64,000 bases of DNA from Dietzia sp. B32 (GCF_024732245.1 NZ_CP093845.1:806001-870000); one strand, 5' to 3'. Positions 43,115 to 52,661 are shown, counted from the first letter of the stretch. Notes: a model not told the origin generated them from the letters alone. Program-made: numbers and translations.

Positions 43115-43477
43115 AGCTTGGAGGGAGCGACGCCTCGGAAGTTGGTGGGGCGCGCGGAGGGTGAGGAGAAGACGACGACAAGAGACCCAAATCACCGAGA
43201 GCCGCCCCGCAGAGCGCGAAATGAGCGACGAAAATTCAAGTGGAAGTTCTAGGCTGTTTCCTCCGCCCCGGGCTGGTTGTGAGTCGGTATATGGTGAGCG
43301 GGTTCGAGAATTATCTGCACTTCGCAACCCCCTGACTCATGGCGAAAATGGGACGATCCGGCTGTGCCGCGCCCGATAGCTTCAACCAATCTCCCGTGAC
43401 TGCCGTAGCGGTCACCGCAGGTGCCATGGCGGTGTGCGTCCGGAAATTCGGCGACGCTGTCACCGTTGCCGCCACGG
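43115..43477. other. 363 bp convergent gap, no supported gene
   Basis: Between the stops of the Rv1683-like gene (+) and mcrC (-). Composition shifts from GC-rich to more A+T-rich around 43200, which probably marks the left boundary of the mcrBC-jetABC insertion. Short open frames exist but lack ribosome sites and recognisable content. Confidence 0.5.
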
Positions 43478-44578
43478 TCATTGGCGGTGAGATGCCTCAG
43501 GCAGCCCGGCCGAGAATGCCGCTAGAAGGGCTTCTCGAATTTCACGAGGTCGAGAAGAGAGATCAATCTGGCGGACCGTGAACGGAATGCCGTCGAGCAC
43601 AAAGTCGAGATTCCGCCCAGACGATCTATCCACGAGGGCACCCAGCAGGAGTGCGCATGTGCGCCCGTTGAACCCGTGGCTGAACACGGATGCATACGAG
43701 TACAGCTGACGCAGGTAGCCAGGATCCAGCATCACCTTCCCTTGGCGTTCCACGAAGATGGGAGCAAACTTGCACTCGACTACCGTCTGATGGCCGGGCC
43801 CGCGGATCAGCACATCAGCGTTCAGTCGGGGCAGGAACGCGAGCGCCGTGTTTTCCCCTGCAGCGGGCCATGCCGTGGACTTGGCACTCACCATGTAGCC
43901 GGTCGGTACGAGATGGTGTCGGTAGAAGCCACGAATAGCCTTTTCAAAGAGGCCTCGAAGAGCATGCTCGTTTCGAAGAATCGCAGGAAGCTCGTCCATG
44001 CCAGAAGAGTGCTCTGGTGCACACATCTCCCTCACCAGCGTGCTCACTGCCATCAGCTTGCGGTCAGGCTGGTCGAAGTGCCCGTAATGTTCTTTGGATA
44101 TTTCGCTCGGCGTCGGGTCCATGGATGACACACCGCTGCGTTCAAGCAATTGCGCAGTCGTAAGACAGCGACGGCTCACACTCTCCGAAACCGCACCGCG
44201 CGCCGCTCGGCGGAGGGTAACTAACATGAAGCGATACCTTGGGAGGTTGACAGTCTGCTCCATGTAGCGGCACTGAATCTTGCCAGATTCCATGAGCCGG
44301 CGCCTTTCCGTACCGAGGTGGTCGATGCGGCCCCGTACTCGCGCAAGAGGCTCACTTCTACTTTGATACCCGCGGGCCAGCATCGACCGAAGGCGTACCT
44401 CCACTTGAGCTGCCAAGACATCGGCGAGGGCATCAAGCAGGTCGTTATCCCGGTCGCCCCCGGCGAGCTTCTCCTTTTCAGATGCCGTGAGAATATCCAG
44501 AAGATCGGACGCGTAGAGGAGCAAGAACCACACGCTTCGTACATTGATGAGTGTGGAGCCAACGCCGGCTGCGAACAC
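43478..44578 (-). CDS. mcrC: McrC-like nuclease subunit of an McrBC restriction system
   Basis: 366 residues, GTG at 44578, one nt after the mcrB stop. The N-terminal domain (VRSVWFLLLYASDLLDIL) is typical of the McrC/LlaJI specificity subunit. The C-terminal PD-(D/E)XK core reads LNADVLIRGPGHQTVVECKFAP with Asp255, Glu268 and Lys270, followed by DPGYLRQLYSYASVF. It would be stimulated by McrB to cleave DNA containing modified cytosine, near modified sites. A+T-richer than the core genome. Confidence 0.9.
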   Translation of the reverse strand: MFAAGVGSTLINVRSVWFLLLYASDLLDILTASEKEKLAGGDRDNDLLDALADVLAAQVEVRLRSMLARGYQSRSEPLARVRGRIDHLGTERRRLMESGKIQCRYMEQTVNLPRYRFMLVTLRRAARGAVSESVSRRCLTTAQLLERSGVSSMDPTPSEISKEHYGHFDQPDRKLMAVSTLVREMCAPEHSSGMDELPAILRNEHALRGLFEKAIRGFYRHHLVPTGYMVSAKSTAWPAAGENTALAFLPRLNADVLIRGPGHQTVVECKFAPIFVERQGKVMLDPGYLRQLYSYASVFSHGFNGRTCALLLGALVDRSSGRNLDFVLDGIPFTVRQIDLSSRPREIREALLAAFSAGLPEASHRQ

Positions 44579-44579
44579 G

Positions 44580-46367
44580 TCAGAACTCTGCCAAGAGCTG
44601 ACCGGTTATCTCATTGACCGTGTCTGGGTCATCGTGCCAGTACTCTGCCAACTGTGGGGCGACCGAAGTTTGCACCACTGAACGGAACCACGGTTGAAAC
44701 TCGCTTGCTTCCTTCTCTGCGGAGAAGTAAGAGTGACCGATCTGAAAAGACGGCCCGAGGGTGCGGTCGCTCGCGATACGGCGGTTCATAGCGTTAACAC
44801 GCTGTGCCGCTTCATTGATGTGCCGGCGCGGTTCGGTGCGGAAGCGCGCACTCAAGTGCCCCTTCCACTTCTCGTTCAGCTGAGGCTCAATTTCGAAGAA
44901 TGCGAACCTACGTCGAAGAGCGAAGTCAACCAACGCCAGTGACCGGTCGGCGGTATTCATAGTCCCTATAATGTAGAGGTTCTCGGGGAGCCAGAAGGCC
45001 TCCTCGTCTTCGAGCATATAAATTAGCTCGAGGGCGTCTTCCTCGTTGCGCTTAGTTCGCTCAAGCAGGGTAAGCATTTCACCGAGAGCTTGCGCTGGGT
45101 TTCCGCGGTTGAACTCTTCGATGATCATCACGTGCGGGATGTCCGGGTAGTCCCGCGCGCGCTCAGCATGCTGGAGGAGGGGTCCGTCCACCAGCGTGAG
45201 TTGGCCGTCCCCGCCAGGCCGCCATCCGCGCACGAAATCTTCGTACGACGTTCCGGGGTGGAACTGAACCGTACGTACGGCGTCCTTGAGCTTACGGCCA
45301 ATTAGCGCGAAAGCGAGCCGCTTCGCGAGCCACGACTTCCCCGTGCCCGGAGCCCCCTGCAACACCACGTTGCGAGTGGCCGCCCACCGCTCGACGATTG
45401 CTCGGAGGTCCTCGGCTGCATGAAAGGCACCGTCTTCGACAATCGACTGAATCGTATATTCAGCAACATCTTCGTCATCAATAATTACTTCACCTTCATC
45501 GCCGTCTTCATCCTCTTCGTCTTCTCGCCAATAAAGCGCAAGTGGCCCGTTGTAGAAATCCGGGGTGATTCCGCGATCTGACGTTAGCCAATCTCGAATT
45601 GCAGCGAGATCGATATCGAAATCGCCCGTGGGCTGCCGGTTCGTTACCTCTGGGTAGAATGCATCGACTATCTCCTGCTTGTGCCACTCCGCGACGATGG
45701 GAAAAAAATACTCCGGATGCCCCATGTAGACGAGGGACCCTCGCAAAGAAGGTTCAGGTGTTCCCGGCGCATTCCTCACGAGTTCGCGCCATACGAGAGG
45801 CTCGGCAAATGCCGCGTCAAGTTCTTTTTTGGAAAGCGTGCGCAGGTAGCGAACAAACTGGATCAGCATCGACAATTGGAAGTAGCGACGAACGCCGTAG
45901 GCTGTCCCGCCGTTGAAAACTGGGAAGTCGAAAGCTTCTAGAATTTCTGGGGGAATTTCATAGGCCCCCTTTGCGTCCCGCAAAACGCGATTAATGTTCC
46001 GAACCTTTGTTTCCTTACGGAATTGCGTAATCGGCAGCATCTGGAGCAAGAAAATTTCGGCGAACAAAATCCGGACGTCATCATCAGCGCCCTCGAGCTG
46101 CCCATCGAGCTTAGTGAAAAAGGACTCGCCAGAGGCATCGGGTTGCTTTACGAACCTCTCAACGAGAGTCTCGATGTTCGCGTCAGTCCAGACATCCCGA
46201 TCTGTCAGGACCGACCCGCCGTTCCGGACGATTGAAAGAAGCTTTCCTGCTTCTCTTCGCACTGGGCCGTCATAGTCGATCACAGAGAACTCAGGCACCT
46301 CCGCGTCGATCGAGCCTCGGTTAGCAGAATTTCCGGACTGTGACGGCGTGTCGACACGATTCAGCAT
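44580..46367 (-). CDS. mcrB: McrB-like AAA+ GTPase of the restriction system
   Basis: 595 residues from the ATG at 46367 (GGGAG 6 nt upstream). Residues 1-320 form an N-terminal region without the methyl-cytosine reader of E. coli McrB, probably a different modification sensor. The AAA+ domain has Walker A GAPGTGKS (338-345), Walker B VMIIEEFNRG (412-421) and the McrB signature GTMNTADRS (469-477). It translocates DNA by GTP hydrolysis and recruits McrC. An acidic linker (REDEEDEDGDEGEV) joins the two parts. Operon with mcrC. Confidence 0.92.
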   Translation of the reverse strand: MLNRVDTPSQSGNSANRGSIDAEVPEFSVIDYDGPVRREAGKLLSIVRNGGSVLTDRDVWTDANIETLVERFVKQPDASGESFFTKLDGQLEGADDDVRILFAEIFLLQMLPITQFRKETKVRNINRVLRDAKGAYEIPPEILEAFDFPVFNGGTAYGVRRYFQLSMLIQFVRYLRTLSKKELDAAFAEPLVWRELVRNAPGTPEPSLRGSLVYMGHPEYFFPIVAEWHKQEIVDAFYPEVTNRQPTGDFDIDLAAIRDWLTSDRGITPDFYNGPLALYWREDEEDEDGDEGEVIIDDEDVAEYTIQSIVEDGAFHAAEDLRAIVERWAATRNVVLQGAPGTGKSWLAKRLAFALIGRKLKDAVRTVQFHPGTSYEDFVRGWRPGGDGQLTLVDGPLLQHAERARDYPDIPHVMIIEEFNRGNPAQALGEMLTLLERTKRNEEDALELIYMLEDEEAFWLPENLYIIGTMNTADRSLALVDFALRRRFAFFEIEPQLNEKWKGHLSARFRTEPRRHINEAAQRVNAMNRRIASDRTLGPSFQIGHSYFSAEKEASEFQPWFRSVVQTSVAPQLAEYWHDDPDTVNEITGQLLAEF

Positions 46368-46704
46368 GTTGTCTCCCAACAGTTCGATTCGAAATCTGGG
46401 CACCTTGCCGCCGCTCCAGCTTGCGGTTTTGCTAGGCCGATCCTGGAAAATGCCGCTGTATGTCGTCGCTGATGCTACAGACGGCACCAATAGCGAGTGC
46501 TTGAACTGTGCAAAATCTCCTCGAAACTCAGGACCGGAGCCGCTGCTAGTTGTATTGAGAGCCAGTGGCCGGAGAGCGGGGCCACCGGCTCTCGTGCGCC
46601 GATACCGGGGGTTAGTTCGCGGCGTTCCGCTGGAGTGCGAAGTGGCTCTGATGTGGAGTTACGACGGCCTAGCTACAGCCGGTGGCGGCCAGCAGCGCTG
46701 CTTC
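46368..46704. other. 337 bp between jetC and mcrB, promoter and terminator only
   Basis: Holds the minus-strand promoter region of mcrBC and the jetABC terminator hairpin (46557-46593). No reading frame with JetD-like content (DUF3322/DUF2220) can be seen on either strand, so the fourth Wadjet gene, normally located directly after jetC, is absent. Confidence 0.6.
46557..46593 (-). terminator. hairpin terminator after jetC
   Basis: Inverted repeat GAGAGCCAGTGGCC / GGCCACCGGCTCTC (14 bp, one mismatch, 9-nt loop) about 110 nt downstream of the jetC stop on the same strand. No U-tract. Confidence 0.55.
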
Positions 46705-49700
46705 TCATCGGCCGCTACTGCCCCCGCGCAGCTCGTGATACTCCTCGGTCGTCATCTGCACCAGCCGCGAACAGCGGCCGTCCACGTTGTCCACGTAGCC
46801 GATCGACCGCACGTAGGGCGCGATCACCTGCACCTTCTGCAGCGGGGTGACGATCAGCAGCTGGATGCCGAGTTTGGCGAACAGCTCCAGCGCGTAGCGG
46901 GTCGAGGAGTCGGAGCCGCGGCCAAAGGCCTCGTCGATCACTGCGAAGCGGAAGTCGCGGGCCTTGTCGGCTCCCCATTCCAGCCCGAACTGGTACGCCA
47001 GCGACGCGGCCAGGATGGTGTAGGCCAGCTTCTCCTTCTGCCCGCCGGACTTGCCGTCGGAATCCCGGTAGTGCTCCCATTCCTGATCGGTCTCGCGGTC
47101 CCGCTCGGAGGCAGAGAAGGTGTACCAGTTGCGCACGTCGGTGACCCGGGTGCGCCAGGCGCGGTCGCCGTCGCTGTGACCCTCTCGGCCCCGCAGCCGC
47201 TCGAGGATGGCCCGGACCTGCTCGTACCGCTCCTCGGAGTACTGCCCCTCGCCGCCGAACGCCTGGTCGGTGACCCCGCGCAGGTCGGCGCGGAACTGGC
47301 GGACCTCCTGGTTGACCGTGTTCTCCCGGTCCAGGCGCACGTACCGGCCGGGGTTGAAGTCGATCGCCCCCAGCGCCTCGTTGGTCTTCTCGATCTTCTG
47401 ACCGATGTCGTCGGCCTGGCGCAGCAGCCAGTTGTGGAAGCCTGCCAGCTCGCGGATCGTGTTCTTGCGAAGCTGCTCCTCGAACTCGCCCACGAACCGC
47501 GGGAGGTCGTCGTCGGCCAGGCGGGCGTGGAACCGCACGAACTCGTCCCGCGCGGCGATCGAGGCGTCCATCTCTTTGGTCTGGTCCGGCCAGCGCCGGC
47601 AGATCTCGGCCATGGCCTGCTGGATGCGGGTGGTGAGCGCGTTGAGCTCCCGCTGGGCCCGCTCCACGTCGGCGTCCACGGCGTCGGCCAGCGCCTGCTC
47701 GGCGGTGTGGGCCTCGTCCGCCGTCTGGGCGTACTCGGCACCCTTGTCCTCGGTGTAACCCAGGCGCTCACGCAGCTGCGGGTACACCTCCCGGGCGGCG
47801 TACAGCAGCTCGTCGTCGAGCTCGGCCAGAGCGCGCTGGTCCCGCGCCATCTGCCGCGTCTCGTGGTCGATACTGCTCTGCCAGCGGCTCCGGTGATCGG
47901 CCAGCTCCCGCTCGTCCTCCGCCAGCGCAGCCCGACGGCTGTCGAGGTCGGCCAGCCGGCGATCGATCTCGGCCATCTCGCTGCTGCCCTCGACCAACCG
48001 GCGCCGCTCCGCCTCGGCGGACTCGGCCCGCGCCTTGGCCTCGGCCCAGTCCAGGTCCCGCCACGTGGTGTACTCCGCCAGGCGGATCAGCGCGGTGCGC
48101 GCCTCCCCCAGCGTGGCCTGGTCGCGCACCGCGGCGTCCAGGCGGGCGGCCCGCTCGGCGACCTCGCCCTCCAGCTGGGCGCGCCGGGACCGCAGCGCGG
48201 TCACCTTGTCCGCGGTCCGCCAACCCAGCACCCAGCCGCGGGCGTCGGTCGCCGACTGCCGGTCGTCCTTGACGTGCCAGCCCCGGGAGCGGATCTGCCC
48301 CTGGATGGTCACAGCGCGGTCGGCGGCGCGGAACTCCTCCATGGTGTCCGCGCACCGGTGGTCGGCGCGGGCGTAGAGCTCCTTGGCCAGGTAGCCCCGC
48401 AGTGGGGAGTCGGCGATCTCGATGGTGTCGGCCAGCAGCAACCCCGCCGCCTGCGGCCGCTGCAGCGGCACGTGCCGCTCGGGCACCCGCTCGTAGACCA
48501 GGCGGACGCCCACCTCGCGCCCGTCGGAGCGGCGGGCGGTGAGCCGGCGCGAGTTCACCCACTCGGACACGCCCGCGTACAGGCTCTCCGGCACCAGCAG
48601 GGACAGGGCGAACCCGCGCAGCACCCGCTCGGCCGCGCCGCGCCACTGCGCGTGCTCCTGTGCCACGTCCATCAGCTCGCCCGCGAAGGGCAGGTCGACG
48701 GCGTCCACGCCGAGTTCGGCGCACAGCTGGTCGCGGACCTGCAGCTGCTCGGTGGGGATGTTGCTCGAGCGCGCGGACGCGCTCTCCAGCTCCTGAGTCA
48801 CCTCGCGCAGCAGTCGCCGGCGCTCGCCGTGGTCCATGACCAGGGCGTCGTGCCGGGTCTTGAGGTCGGCGGCCAGGGCGTCGAGCTCTGCCTGGCGGGC
48901 GGTGACGTGCTCGGCCAGGCGGGTGAACCCCGCCTCGTCGGTCACCGGATCCAGTCCGGCGCGGTGGAGGGCGTCGGTGAACCGGTCCCGACGACGACGA
49001 CGCTCCTCGAACTGCTCCCGGGCGGCGGAGGCGTCTCGCTCAAGATCCCCGACGCGGTTGCCGCCGGATTCGGCGCGCACGGTGACCAGGCCATCGCGCT
49101 CGGTGGCCAGCTCCTGCGTGCGCTCGCGCATGCGGGCCAGCTCGGCGACGGCGGTGGCGACCTCGTGGCCCAGGGTGTCGATCTCGGACTGGCGCAGGGC
49201 CAGCCGGAGTTCGGCGAAGTAGGGCCGGATCGCCATCCGCTCGTCCCGCAGGCGCTCGCGGCGCCGGAGGGCAGCGTCGTAGGTCTCGATGGACTCGACC
49301 AGCGGCTCCAGGGCGTCCAGCTGGGTGCGAGCCCGCTTGACGGCGTCGTGGGCGCGGGTGAGGTCCTCGAAGTGCCGCAGGATCCCCTCGATCCGCGCCG
49401 AGGCGTCGGCGGGTTCGAGCATGTGGGTGCGGACGAACTCGTTGAGGTCGCCCACCGACTTCATGGAGATGGTCTGGTGGAACAGCTCCATGGCCTGCTC
49501 GGACCGGATCCCCAGCAGGCGGCGCATCGCCCGGCCGTAGGTCGGGAAGTCCTTCTCCACCGCGGCGCCGGAGTCCTTGAGCCGGGTGAGCAGCGCGGAC
49601 AGGTCGGTGCCGAAGTCGGTGAAGTCACCCTCGATCGACAGCGCCCGGTCGGCGGTGACGAACCGGCGCCACGGCTGGCCGGTGGCGTCCTGCTGCTGGA

Positions 49701-50142
49701 AGACCTGCGCGAGGGTGACCTCGTCGCCGTAGCCCTCGTTGCGGAACACGCCCAGGATCACCGAGTACGAGCGCGCGTCCCGCAGCCCCACGGGCCGGAC
49801 GGTGCCGGTGGCCTCGTTGCGCTCGGTCTTGTGGTGGCCCTCGACGTAGGACCGCAGGGTGCGCTCCTTGCGGGCGGCGCCGGCGGCCTTGTTGTAGTCG
49901 ATCCGGTGCGAGGGCAGCATCAGCGTGCTCACCGCGTCCACGAGGGTGGACTTGCCGCTGCCGATGTCGCCGGTGAGCAGGAGCGTCTCCCCCGCCGGGT
50001 CCAGGTGCCACACCCGGGAGTCGAAGGTTCCCCAGTTGAGGACCTCCAGGCGGGCCAGGCGGAACCCGGGCCGGCCCTTGACCCCCAGCTCGACGGAGGA
50101 GAACAGTCCGCTGGTCGTGGCGCTGGTCAGGCCGCTAGTCAT
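46705..50142 (-). CDS. jetC: JetC / EptC: SMC-like ATPase of a Wadjet plasmid-defence complex
   Basis: 1145 residues, ATG at 50142, overlapping jetB by 8 nt. MukB/SbcC-type ATPase: ATP-binding head with Walker A GDIGSGKST (58-66); two long charged coiled-coil regions (about 280-460 and 620-900) around a hinge-like segment; ABC signature SGGQKEKL (1032-1039); Walker B FAVIDEAFGRG (Asp1070-Glu1071). Wadjet complexes extrude DNA loops and sense small circles, which JetD then cuts. With JetA and JetB this is the standard complex (EptABC in Mycobacterium smegmatis), but no JetD gene follows. Confidence 0.93.
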   Translation of the reverse strand: MTSGLTSATTSGLFSSVELGVKGRPGFRLARLEVLNWGTFDSRVWHLDPAGETLLLTGDIGSGKSTLVDAVSTLMLPSHRIDYNKAAGAARKERTLRSYVEGHHKTERNEATGTVRPVGLRDARSYSVILGVFRNEGYGDEVTLAQVFQQQDATGQPWRRFVTADRALSIEGDFTDFGTDLSALLTRLKDSGAAVEKDFPTYGRAMRRLLGIRSEQAMELFHQTISMKSVGDLNEFVRTHMLEPADASARIEGILRHFEDLTRAHDAVKRARTQLDALEPLVESIETYDAALRRRERLRDERMAIRPYFAELRLALRQSEIDTLGHEVATAVAELARMRERTQELATERDGLVTVRAESGGNRVGDLERDASAAREQFEERRRRRDRFTDALHRAGLDPVTDEAGFTRLAEHVTARQAELDALAADLKTRHDALVMDHGERRRLLREVTQELESASARSSNIPTEQLQVRDQLCAELGVDAVDLPFAGELMDVAQEHAQWRGAAERVLRGFALSLLVPESLYAGVSEWVNSRRLTARRSDGREVGVRLVYERVPERHVPLQRPQAAGLLLADTIEIADSPLRGYLAKELYARADHRCADTMEEFRAADRAVTIQGQIRSRGWHVKDDRQSATDARGWVLGWRTADKVTALRSRRAQLEGEVAERAARLDAAVRDQATLGEARTALIRLAEYTTWRDLDWAEAKARAESAEAERRRLVEGSSEMAEIDRRLADLDSRRAALAEDERELADHRSRWQSSIDHETRQMARDQRALAELDDELLYAAREVYPQLRERLGYTEDKGAEYAQTADEAHTAEQALADAVDADVERAQRELNALTTRIQQAMAEICRRWPDQTKEMDASIAARDEFVRFHARLADDDLPRFVGEFEEQLRKNTIRELAGFHNWLLRQADDIGQKIEKTNEALGAIDFNPGRYVRLDRENTVNQEVRQFRADLRGVTDQAFGGEGQYSEERYEQVRAILERLRGREGHSDGDRAWRTRVTDVRNWYTFSASERDRETDQEWEHYRDSDGKSGGQKEKLAYTILAASLAYQFGLEWGADKARDFRFAVIDEAFGRGSDSSTRYALELFAKLGIQLLIVTPLQKVQVIAPYVRSIGYVDNVDGRCSRLVQMTTEEYHELRGGSSGR

Positions 50143-50740
50143 TCTGTGCCCCCGCTTCGGCGTACTCGGCGAGCTTGGCCGAGAAATCGGACAGGGTTTC
50201 GGCGTCGACGTACGCCTTGAGGATGCGGCGCACCTCCCACGTGCCCTTGCGGTCCTTGAGCTGGCGCAGGAACCCCATCCCGACCAGGCGGTTGATGGAG
50301 GCGTCCACCTGGTGAGCCTCGCGGGCCTCGTCGGTGCTGCGGGCCAGGAAGAGCTGGATTATCTCCACGATCTCGTCGTGGGTGAGCACCAGCTGCCCCG
50401 GGTCGCCAGCGGACTCGAACTCGGCGAGACGCTTGCGCAGGAGCACCAACAGCAGGCTGTCGGCGTAGGTCAGGCTGCGGCGGCGGATCACCCGGGGAAG
50501 CGCGTCCTCGCCCTCCGGGGTGTCGGCGGTGCGGAGGTAGGCGTAGCCCTCGTCGTCGTCGATCACTACATCCAGGCCGACCACCGCAAAGTGGTCGCGG
50601 ACGGCCCCCTGGTGGCGCACGAGGTCGTCCCAGGAGTCGGTCTCCTGGTACACGACTCCCTGCATGAGGCGGATGGCGCTGACGGCCACCGCGCGTTCAG
50701 GTGCGGCCCGGTCGGATGGGGTGCGGGGTGCGTCGCTCAT
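50135..50740 (-). CDS. jetB: JetB / EptB (DUF4194) accessory subunit
   Basis: 201 residues, ATG at 50740 in an ATGA overlap with jetA. Winged-helix DUF4194 protein (MksE/MukE-like kleisin-binding subunit): IRLMQGVVYQETDSWDDLVRHQGAVRDHFAVVGLDVVID, then RRRSLTYADSLLLVLLRKRLAEFE and DASINRLVGMGFLRQLKD. It bridges the kleisin JetA and the JetC heads. Part of a translationally coupled jetABC operon. Confidence 0.9.
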   Translation of the reverse strand: MSDAPRTPSDRAAPERAVAVSAIRLMQGVVYQETDSWDDLVRHQGAVRDHFAVVGLDVVIDDDEGYAYLRTADTPEGEDALPRVIRRRSLTYADSLLLVLLRKRLAEFESAGDPGQLVLTHDEIVEIIQLFLARSTDEAREAHQVDASINRLVGMGFLRQLKDRKGTWEVRRILKAYVDAETLSDFSAKLAEYAEAGAQND

Positions 50741-52170
50741 CGGCGCCTGACCTCCACCCGCGGCATCACCGCACGCATGGACCTGCCGGCCTCGTGGTAC
50801 TGGATCACGGTCTCCTCGTGCTCGTCGGTGGTCACCTCGAGGTCGTCGTCCTTCAGCGCCAGGTAGCCGACGATCTCGGCCGCCCCGTGCTGCAGGGGGT
50901 ACATGGTGACGATGTCCTCCAGGCGGGCGGTGCCGCGGACCGGGATCAGCGCCCGGATGCGGGAGGCCAGGCGTGCGGGGTCGACGACGACCTGGTCGGT
51001 CAGCACCGAGGTGTCGACGTCCTCGGTGTCCACGGGATCGAGCAGGCTGTTGACCTCCGCGGCGGGTCGTGCGGTGAACAGCGGACGATCGGTGGGCAGG
51101 GCCACGTCGACGGCAGTCTCCTCCAGCTCCAGCCCGAGGTCCGGCAGCTCGCCCTCGCGGACCTGCAGCGCCGACGTCTCGATCTGGCGCACCAGGTCCA
51201 GCACCCGGCGGTTCTCCAGCCACACCTGGTCGTCGGTGAAGCGGCGCAGCTGCTCGGAGATGTTGCGGACCGTCTGCTGGGTGCGCTCCGCGGCCTCCGC
51301 CCAGCCGTGGTGCACGGTGCGCAGGCGCCGGTCCGCGCCGAGCTCGTCGATGCCGGTGAGGCGCTCGAGCAGCATGGACAGCTCCTCCTGGCCCGAGGTG
51401 GATAGCAGCAGGTCGTAGAAGGCCTGGAAGCTGCGGCCCTGGTCGGAGGAGTCGATCATGCTGCGGCCGTGCACGAGTTCGGCCAGCAACTCGCCCTTGC
51501 TGCCCTGCCACGTGGCGATGCGTTCGCGCGCCGAGCGGTCCAGGGCGCGGAAGTTCTCCTCCACCTGGCGGAAGTCGGCCAGCAGCTCGCGGGCGGTGGT
51601 GGCGAACTGCTGGTAGCGCTCGCGCACCGCGGTGCGGTCCAGCAGGCCGGAAGCCGGGTCCTGGCGGAGCTGGTCGATCTCCCGCTCGATGTCCTGCTTG
51701 CGGCGCTCGAGTTGGTCCAGGCGCTTGGCGGGATCGGACTCGGTGCCCTGAGCGATCTGGCGCAGCAGGTCCACCGCGGTCTGCAGGCGCGACTCGGTGC
51801 CCACGAAGGAGGTCTCGGACAGCCCCTGCACCCAGGCATAGGCCTTCTCCAGAGCCGGGGTGGCGTCGTAGTGGATCTCGTCGGCGCCCAGCGGGTAGAA
51901 GCGGCGCAGGAAGCCCGCCTCCGGGCCGGCCCAGTCCGCCAGGTACTCGGCGGCCGTGCGCAGGAAGCGCGGGTTCTGTGGATCCTGGGCGTTGACGGCG
52001 TAGAGCTGGTCGTCCAGCGCCGCCACCAGCTCGCCCTCGGAGCTGGCGCCGCGGCCCTCCTCCACGAAGAACCGGCCCAGCACCGTGAGCAGCAGCGGCG
52101 CGTGCGTGGCGCGCAGCATCCGCCAGGCGGGATGCCGCTCGCGCAGCGCCTCGATCTGCGCGTACTCCAC
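50737..52170 (-). CDS. jetA: JetA / EptA (DUF3375) kleisin-like subunit
   Basis: 477 residues from the GTG at 52170, chosen for GAGGAG 6 nt upstream. DUF3375 family: EYAQIEALRERHPAWRMLRATHAPLLLTVLGRFFVEEGR at the start; a long helical mid-region (ERRKQDIEREIDQLRQD); and a C-terminal winged-helix part (ARLEDIVTMYPLQHGAAEIVGYLALKDDD). It is the kleisin (MksF-like) that closes the SMC ring. First gene of the operon. The divergent flank holds a decayed lipid-gene fragment and the restriction-modification cassette. Confidence 0.92.
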   Translation of the reverse strand: MEYAQIEALRERHPAWRMLRATHAPLLLTVLGRFFVEEGRGASSEGELVAALDDQLYAVNAQDPQNPRFLRTAAEYLADWAGPEAGFLRRFYPLGADEIHYDATPALEKAYAWVQGLSETSFVGTESRLQTAVDLLRQIAQGTESDPAKRLDQLERRKQDIEREIDQLRQDPASGLLDRTAVRERYQQFATTARELLADFRQVEENFRALDRSARERIATWQGSKGELLAELVHGRSMIDSSDQGRSFQAFYDLLLSTSGQEELSMLLERLTGIDELGADRRLRTVHHGWAEAAERTQQTVRNISEQLRRFTDDQVWLENRRVLDLVRQIETSALQVREGELPDLGLELEETAVDVALPTDRPLFTARPAAEVNSLLDPVDTEDVDTSVLTDQVVVDPARLASRIRALIPVRGTARLEDIVTMYPLQHGAAEIVGYLALKDDDLEVTTDEHEETVIQYHEAGRSMRAVMPRVEVRRR

Positions 52171-52661
52171 GTGGGGCTCCTCGGGGTGGCTGGACTGTGG
52201 GCGACGGCGGGTCGTGCGCCGAGGGGACAGTCTAGGAGTGCGCGTGCGGGGGCAGAGGTGGTGGGAGGCGGTCACCGCCGTGTGTACGACGACGACAACG
52301 TCAGGCCGGCGGGCGCCCACCCGTCGCGGGGCTATGGGCGGGACGGCCCCGAAGTTCGTAATGGATCCCTCCGGAGTCGCCCTCGCCGGCGCGCTGGCCT
52401 CGGGCCCCGACTACCGACAATCGGACGTCGCCCACGTCGTTGGCGACCTCCCGGTGACCACCTGGGACCGGCCGGACCCCAGAAGGCTCGCCACCCAGCA
52501 CCTGCACCGGTGGATCCCAACTACGCACTCTGAATCCCGAGGGCCAATTGACTAGCTGTCTAAATCGCCAAGCCCGAACCCGCGGCCTCCAACCCTTACG
52601 CCGACTAAATTGTCCGGGCGTTCGTGCCCCGGCTAGCTTGGTCTCATTTAAGATCGACGCA
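52171..52661. other. 490 bp spacer with jetA promoter, relic and nuclease promoter
   Basis: Contains the jetABC upstream region (a TAGACT -10-like element on the minus strand at 52229-52234), the decayed acyl-CoA synthetase fragment at 52328-52555, and a possible -35/-10 pair for the PLD nuclease: TTGTCC and TAGCTT separated by 18 nt, just before 52645. No intact gene. Confidence 0.5.
52328..52555 (+). pseudogene. decayed fragment of an Rv1683-like acyl-CoA synthetase 3' end
   Basis: The plus-strand frame reads GAMGG, then GVALAGALASGPDYRQSDVA, HVVGDLPVTTWDRPDPRRLA and TQHLHRWIP. Aligned with residues about 908-975 of the intact protein at 40118-43114 (GGALASVPPAGQPDIVHVV, KDIRVTNWYRPDPRTLAAR, WIRDPDT), the order is the same and identity is high, both at DNA and protein level. 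There is no start codon context and the rest of the gene is absent, so it is a relic. It has the same orientation as the intact gene, 9.4 kb away, on the other side of mcrBC and jetABC. Confidence 0.75.

Noticed and set aside
46594-46704. Search for a JetD remnant after jetC
   Set aside because: No frame on either strand resembles DUF3322 or DUF2220; left as absent.
46348-50220. 1290-codon plus-strand frame opposite jetC
   Set aside because: Shadow of jetC; Val/Leu/Gly/Gln-rich low-complexity product typical of antisense frames in high-GC genes.
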